From assembly GCF_018143015.1 (NCBI RefSeq), contig NC_054754.1, positions 21,390,875 through 21,454,874 on the forward strand: DNA of 64,000 nucleotides, given 5' to 3'. This DNA comes from Lytechinus variegatus (lineage: Eukaryota > Echinodermata > Echinoidea > Temnopleuroida > Toxopneustidae). Every line of letters starts with the position of its first letter. The stretch's first letter is position 1. Made by a program: the position numbers and the translations under genes. The notes below the pieces were generated by a model. That model did no database searches. It was not told where the DNA came from and saw nothing but the letters and a program-made list of their open reading frames with translations. This document shows positions 59,371-64,000 of the stretch, one piece after another.

Positions 59371-59734
59371 ATCTGACGTTTTTTTTATGAAATTTATATC
59401 ATTTTATTGTTTAAGCCACCTTTCTATTTTATGAAGTATATGAGCTCATAATACTTTTTAATCTAAATAGATGAATAAAAAGGTGTCGCCACATGAGTGT
59501 AGGAGAATGTGACGTATCCACTACTGTTTTTTTTTTTAAATGACTGGAAATTGAATGGTAGTTTGAAGAAGGGAATAGAAAGAGAACGTAATGAAAGACA
59601 CGAAAACCGAAAAATAGATGGAGAAAGAGAGAGAGAGAGGGAGAGGGGGAGAAAAGAATATCCTGTTATTTTGTCATTTTTAGCGACAAATAATTTATGT
59701 GCCAGGTTTTATCACAATATTTCAGTGAGAAGAA

Positions 59735-59808
59735 ACAGAAAAGAAGGAGGAAAGAAGAAGAAAAAAAGAAGAAGACAAAAAAGGAGAGGAGGGAAACGGA
59801 GGAAATAG
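59735..59808. repeat. GAA-rich purine tract, U3b end
   Basis: AAGAAGAAGACAAAAAAGGAG-like tract. It precedes the CAT tract, as at 16,950-17,060. Confidence 0.7.
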
Positions 59809-59819
59809 TTAATAACATT

Positions 59820-60000
59820 CCTAACATCATTCACCACCACCGTCATTATTACCAGTGATATTACCATCATCATCATGATCGTCATCATGATTATCTTCAT
59901 CATCGTCATAATAATCTTCATCGTCATTCTCATCAGTGTTATCATCATCACCATCATCATTAACATCATAATCACCCTCATCATTATCATCATGTGGTTG
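59820..60000. repeat. CAT/ATC microsatellite, end of unit U3
   Basis: Shorter interrupted (CAT)n, ending GTTGTCAGCCAC as in U1, then the unit-start phrase TTAAGCTCGACTACCA. Confidence 0.9.
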
Positions 60001-60666
60001 TCAGCCACAATGCAAAAGAAAACAATAAATCAAATAAATCGAATTAAGCTCGACTACCAGTGTTTTATATTCAAACGTATAAACGACATCTGTTTGTGCA
60101 TTCAGCATTATGATATAACATAATATTGCTTCATAATTTCACATGGATTACACTCAAGAGGAATAAATGTGCAATCATTGTTTATACGCAAATATGAACA
60201 AGATGTTTTTTTTTATTTACATTATGTAATAATATGCATAATAGTCAAGAGACTCTATGCGCTGTACAAATATTAAATTAATGAATTATACGAACTACCG
60301 TATATATTACACATAATTTAATTTGTCCATTAAACAAAAAAATATGCCTTACAAATAAGAAAAAAAATACATCAACACATGAAAGTTACAAAATTAATGA
60401 AGACAAATAATATTTAACAACAACATACTTTACCGAGCATTATGAATACTATTTTGAATAAAAAAAATAATGTACTGTTGTGTAAGAAAATGTGTTTCAG
60501 AATTTCTTCTGTTGAACATGCGTGGATACAAGAATATAAATTAAGATGCATATTTCGGCACCCCTCCCATTAAAATACCCTTGCGTAGACCATGATTAAA
60601 AAAAACGCGTTGCTTTTAGTAGATCATACAGGTATGGTAATTGATTGGGGAAATCGTAGTCAATTA

Positions 60667-61263
60667 AAGGGGAATCCAACCCAAATAAAAACTTGTTTTT
60701 ATAAGGGAAAGAAAAATCAGACAAGATGATAGGTGAAAGTTTGAATAATATTGGACAAACAAAAAAGAAAGATATGAATTTTTAAAAGTTGTAATATTGG
60801 TATTCACTAACCCATGGAGACTTCAAATTGGCCGCATGTGGGATGTCATAGTGATGTAAGGCAAGGACTACTCTTCCATGTACTCCAATACATATTATGG
60901 CTAAAATGTCATTTTTCCCAAAAGTTTTATTCCAAATTACATTTTTCTTTCATGAGGACATAAAACAATATACTACATGGGTTATATCTAGATTACTGCC
61001 CCAGGGGAATGGGTACTTAGGAGAAAACCACAAATCCCTGATAATAAAGTACATGGCCCTATGGGAAAGTTGTCCTTGCCCCTTGTCATAATTTACTTAC
61101 CCAGTTGCCAATTTGAAATCTACATAGTATTAGTGATCTCAATTTTAAAGCAGCTATAACTTTCTTATTGCTTGTCCAATTTCTTTCAAACTTTCACCAT
61201 TCTCTTTAAATCATTTTTCTTCTTCCCAACACAACATTTTATGGCCAAGGCTGGATTCCCCTT
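60667..61263. mobile_element. Palindromic MITE, AAGGGGAATCC ends, TA target
   Basis: Ends AAGGGGAATCCAACCCAAAT and, reversed, AAGGGGAATCCAGCCTTGGC; arms share GAAAGTTTGAA and AAAGTTAT-like blocks. TA at 60,665-60,666 and 61,264-61,265. Inserted in unit sequence that is uninterrupted in U3 near 37,545. Confidence 0.88.
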
Positions 61264-61495
61264 TAAATGCAGCACATGCAAAATATAGTAAGATATTTCA
61301 AGCGTTTATTTCAGAAAATTTTTGATATATGCAATTTGTAAAGTAATAGGGATCGTTCCTCTGTTGATCGTACAGAACCTTGCTTTTATCAAATCCAATA
61401 CCATACACCCCATCCCCTCTCCCAACTAAAGAATGTGATCACGATCACTGCATGCCCTGATAATCCAAGGGAACCTTTACAGTACAAAAACGTAT

Positions 61496-61659
61496 GTTTA
61501 AGCCTGTCACTCTAACAACAAGTGGTTTAAACTTGTTTGAAATTGATTAAACTGTTTAAACAACTTGTTTAAAAAAATAAAGGTTAAACAGTTGTTTAAA
61601 AAGTTTAAACAGTTGTTTAAAAAGTTTAAACGGTAGTAGTTAGGGTGACGGGCTTAAAC
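61496..61659. mobile_element. 164-bp MITE, GTTTAAGCCTGTCACTCTAAC ends
   Basis: Inverted ends GTTTAAGCCTGTCACTCTAA and GTTTAAGCCCGTCACCCTAA; the interior is a tandem of GTTTAAAC-type palindromes (AACAGTTGTTTAAAAAGTTT twice). It lies in U4 3' flanking sequence of the gene copy. Confidence 0.8.
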
Positions 61660-61691
61660 AAAGTGCTCAAAATGTGATCCGCGATCACTCC

Positions 61692-62323
61692 TCTAAAAAT
61701 CCAAGAGAACCTTGTCTCCCTCCATCAGTCCACAGAAGACCCTATAATGGAATAATGAAGACATGACAAATTGAAGTAGGATAATGAAAAATAAATATGA
61801 CATACCATTGCAAGTAGCACAATGAGACGAACATTTTGAGGGGGCCAACATGGCGTATGGGGCAATATTTTTTTCTAAAGGCTGCGAACGAGCAAAAAAT
61901 TTGACCCTATTAAAATATGATCTTTGGTTAGATTTTAACATAATACTCATAAGATATTTTCATATTTCACTCCTTTTCGTTTTCGTTTCCCGGTTTTTTT
62001 TTCGTGAAAATTTCGGGGTCCATCCCCGCTCTATGTACGGCAGTGTTTGCCATTGATACATAGACGACCGAATCTTTATTCTGAAATCTTTGTTCTCGAA
62101 AATCGAGTCTTATGAAATTCTACGGACTATGTATTCATAATTTCCAACGCTGTAGCTTTGGCCAAAATTGACTATTCCCCCCCCCCCCTATTACTCCCCT
62201 CTCGCGGAGAAGGAAAACAGAGTAATAGAAAGAACCTCTGTTTTACTTACAAGACATTGGTTCTTCATCAAGTGTCCCCGATCCCGATTCCTCTACATCC
62301 ATTGTCACGACCTCCTTTTCTTC
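61692..62323 (-). CDS. Unknown host gene family, copy U4: exons C and D
   Basis: Minus strand: exon C 62,251-62,323 (acceptor ttttaaag, donor GTAAGT) and exon D 61,692-61,741 (acceptor attatag), AATAAA at 61,305-61,310. C encodes EEKEVVTMDVEESGSGTLDE then EPMS and ends one base into a codon, unlike U1-U3. D read in the matching frame gives (W)VFCGLMEGDKVLLDF and TAG. The 5-bp change at the end of C thus moves the phase, and D remains open in the new frame. Exons B and A are not found; a hAT-type element begins at 62,746 where B would lie beyond. The donor fits better than a random site, but expression is unproven. Confidence 0.58.
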
Positions 62324-62745
62324 CTTTAAAATGTAGAAAATTAATTATAAAGTAAATGATGAGATGGAGTTAGAAGACTATTATATACTTGAGAAATTAT
62401 GCGTAATTTACTTTATTCAATTTCTCCCGTCATTTAGCTTCACCAAAAAACGTGAAATGAGAGAAGTGATAGCATTCATACATATTTTAAATTGGGCCCA
62501 TATCGAGTTAGAATAGAGTTTCTGACAGTTGTTGTCCCCGCAAAGTTGGTTTAAAATCAATTAGGCCCATGTAGTGATCACTTTTCTTCTTAGTTATGGG
62601 ACAGTCATATTTGGCAAACGCTGGCCGTACGGCGAGCCGAAACATAGTCAGGCAGCATAATTATTCACTTATTGCAAATGCTGAAATCACAAGGAACAAC
62701 TTTTAACTTGGTGACATTTGTAATGGTCATCTTGACCATGTTACG

Positions 62746-63000
62746 CAGTGGCGTAACTACGGGGGGGGGCATGGGGGCACGTGCCCCCCTCCCCATCGGC
62801 TGGCAAAAAGAAACGGGGGAAAGGAGAAAAAGAGGAAGGAATGAAGAGAAACGTAGTGGGGAAAGAAGAAATTATTTTTTTTTATAATTTTATATCATAT
62901 TATGTTATGTTATATTACATAAGAAGCATTTTTTTTTCAAAACTTTATGTAACATTATTTGTTCAAGTGATTACTCTATTTTAAGGTCTTAGTTCAAAAC
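62746..63000. mobile_element. hAT-like left end in U4
   Basis: CAGTGGCGTAACTACGG, G-run, GGGGGCACGTGCCCCCCTCC and CCATCGGCTGGC, followed by AGAGAAACGTAGTGG, match the element at 351. Homology fades near 63,000; a right end was not found in the window. Confidence 0.65.
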
Positions 63001-63461
63001 TTCAAAAGTCCTTATCCAGAAGATATAAAGAGTCAAGACATGGTCATGGGGGGGTGAGCTCATTTGAGAATAATATACATTAATATTTATGATTAAGGGC
63101 GATATGTATTGTTTTGACTTTAGGTGTATATGCTTATATATTTAACAGGTCATGATAAGTTATTAAAGGTATATTTAGGGGTTAAAACCAATCTTACAGT
63201 GTGCTGATATGTATTTGCTGGTGACCACAGTGTAAAATTGTTTGATATGTTGTTATCTGACCATCTCTGCACTCTTGTTTATTGTGGTTTGTAATGTCTG
63301 ATATTGTTCCAACCCAATAATACAAGTGGATAGATGTAGTAGGCTATATGCAGAGTCAGAAGCGAAATGGTAGTCAATTCGAGTCAAACCTTGTTGATTG
63401 ATATATATTTCCTGTTCAAGTTAGTATTAGGATTGTCGAAGATGTGGCCTAAGCAAATGTA

Positions 63462-63894
63462 CACTGTTAGAAAATTTGTCCTTAAAATAAAAGAAGTTCC
63501 TGCAGCAGAGTCTCGAGAACACCTGTAATCTTACCAAATAGCGTAATCTTACAGGAAATTGGTATTGGGTGTATGGAACCTTACATATTTCCTTTAATAA
63601 AACACCCTTTCCCCTTTTTAAACAGACCAGGGGCCCGTTGCAGAAAGATTTGCGTTTAAACGCAAGTCAAAAAATCAATCGCAAGTCCCAAATGCGCGCT
63701 GTTGATTGGTTGAAAATCAAGTTGCGCGTGATTTTTTAGAGTTGCGATTGATTGCAACTCTTTCTGCAACGGGCCCCTGATCTGTTAAATTGCAGAAAAA
63801 TTCCTGTTTTATGAATTTACAGAATGATTCTGTGATTGCTCTTTGCAAAATAGTCTTTCTTTTTTTCTGTAAAATCAGGGTATTTTTAACAGTG
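63462..63894. mobile_element. MITE with CACTGTTA ends, containing another MITE
   Basis: Ends CACTGTTAGAAAATTTGTCC and, reversed, CACTGTTAAAAATACCCTGA, TA at 63,460-63,461 and 63,895-63,896. Interrupted at 63,630-63,777 by the GGGGCCCGTTGCAG element. Confidence 0.82.
63630..63777. mobile_element. 148-bp MITE, GGGGCCCGTTGCAGAAAG family, copy 2
   Basis: Nearly identical to 36,062-36,208, inserted in the CACTGTTA MITE. Inverted ends GGGGCCCGTTGCAGAAAGA. Confidence 0.87.
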
Positions 63895-64000
63895 TAGGTT
63901 TGGCCATCCAGGTGCATCAAAGATATGTTTGATGTAGTTGGCATCGTTTATGTATGCTTTTAATTATGGTAGACGCAATGATAATACTGGATCTCAGTTC

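Larger units (their letters stand above)
54200..59600. repeat. Sub-repeat U3b, partial
   Basis: Starts with a CCAAT/CRE module at about 54,385, a damaged exon at 54,697, the GTGAGT phrase at 55,062 and two T-arm modules. It is interrupted by LINE 3, and resumes near 59,475 with GTGTCGCCACATGAGTGTAG. Confidence 0.65.

Noticed and set aside
63220-63236. ACCACAGTG as a possible right end of the U4 hAT element
   Set aside because: Only nine bases match and the preceding sequence is unrelated to the 1,470-1,488 end.

Overview
This is eukaryotic, AT-rich, intron- and transposon-dominated DNA. It most likely comes from an echinoderm, probably a sea urchin. The basis is tRNA-headed SINEs, palindromic TA-target MITEs, hAT-type elements starting CAGTGGCGTA, and CR1/L2-type LINEs, one with a 2A-like NPGP motif (a combination known from sea urchin LINEs). 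I see no bacterial-style operon, no CRISPR array, no rRNA gene, no functional tRNA gene, and no LTR element or Polinton.

The window is a tandem array of about four related units of roughly 18-22 kb: U1 (1 to about 17,570), U2 (about 18,085 to 37,170), U3 (about 37,180 to 60,030) and U4 (about 60,040 to the end, cut). CAT-type simple repeats (17,060-17,570; 36,480-37,170; 59,820-60,000) mark the unit ends. The first 8.2 kb of U1 and 37,723-50,430 of U3 are near-identical by eye. U2 and U4 are older, diverged relatives.

Each unit carries, on the minus strand, the last exons of one host gene family that I cannot name. U1 exon order is A (3207-3280), B (2907-3014), C (2345-2398), terminal D (1855-1875), then AATAAA about 130 nt later. 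Splice sites (tag/aag acceptors; GTAAGA, GTGAGT, GTAAGT donors) and frames are kept between copies. Copies differ by an in-frame 75-nt deletion in C, a changed exon C/D phase in U4, a tripled terminal exon in U2, and loss of half of exon B in U2 to a hAT fragment. Upstream exons were not found.

Downstream in U1 and U3 are sub-repeats (6,780-10,960; 11,156-17,050; 49,000-54,200; 54,200-59,600). Their modules are a TATA box with a copy-specific block before it, a CCAAT/CRE promoter-like block, a plus-strand candidate first exon for a type II membrane protein (open only at 14,380-14,606), and a module with a perfect tRNA T-arm.

Mobile DNA: a 4.7-kb CR1/L2-like LINE (20,698-25,425) and a 4.5-kb LINE (40,894-45,368) sit antisense in introns of the U2 and U3 gene copies, each with a 6-bp target duplication. 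A third, 5'-truncated LINE lies at about 57,316-59,370. At least a dozen MITEs, several hAT-like elements and several SINEs fill the rest. The 27.4-36.5 kb stretch of U2 is almost wholly MITE/SINE/hAT sequence.
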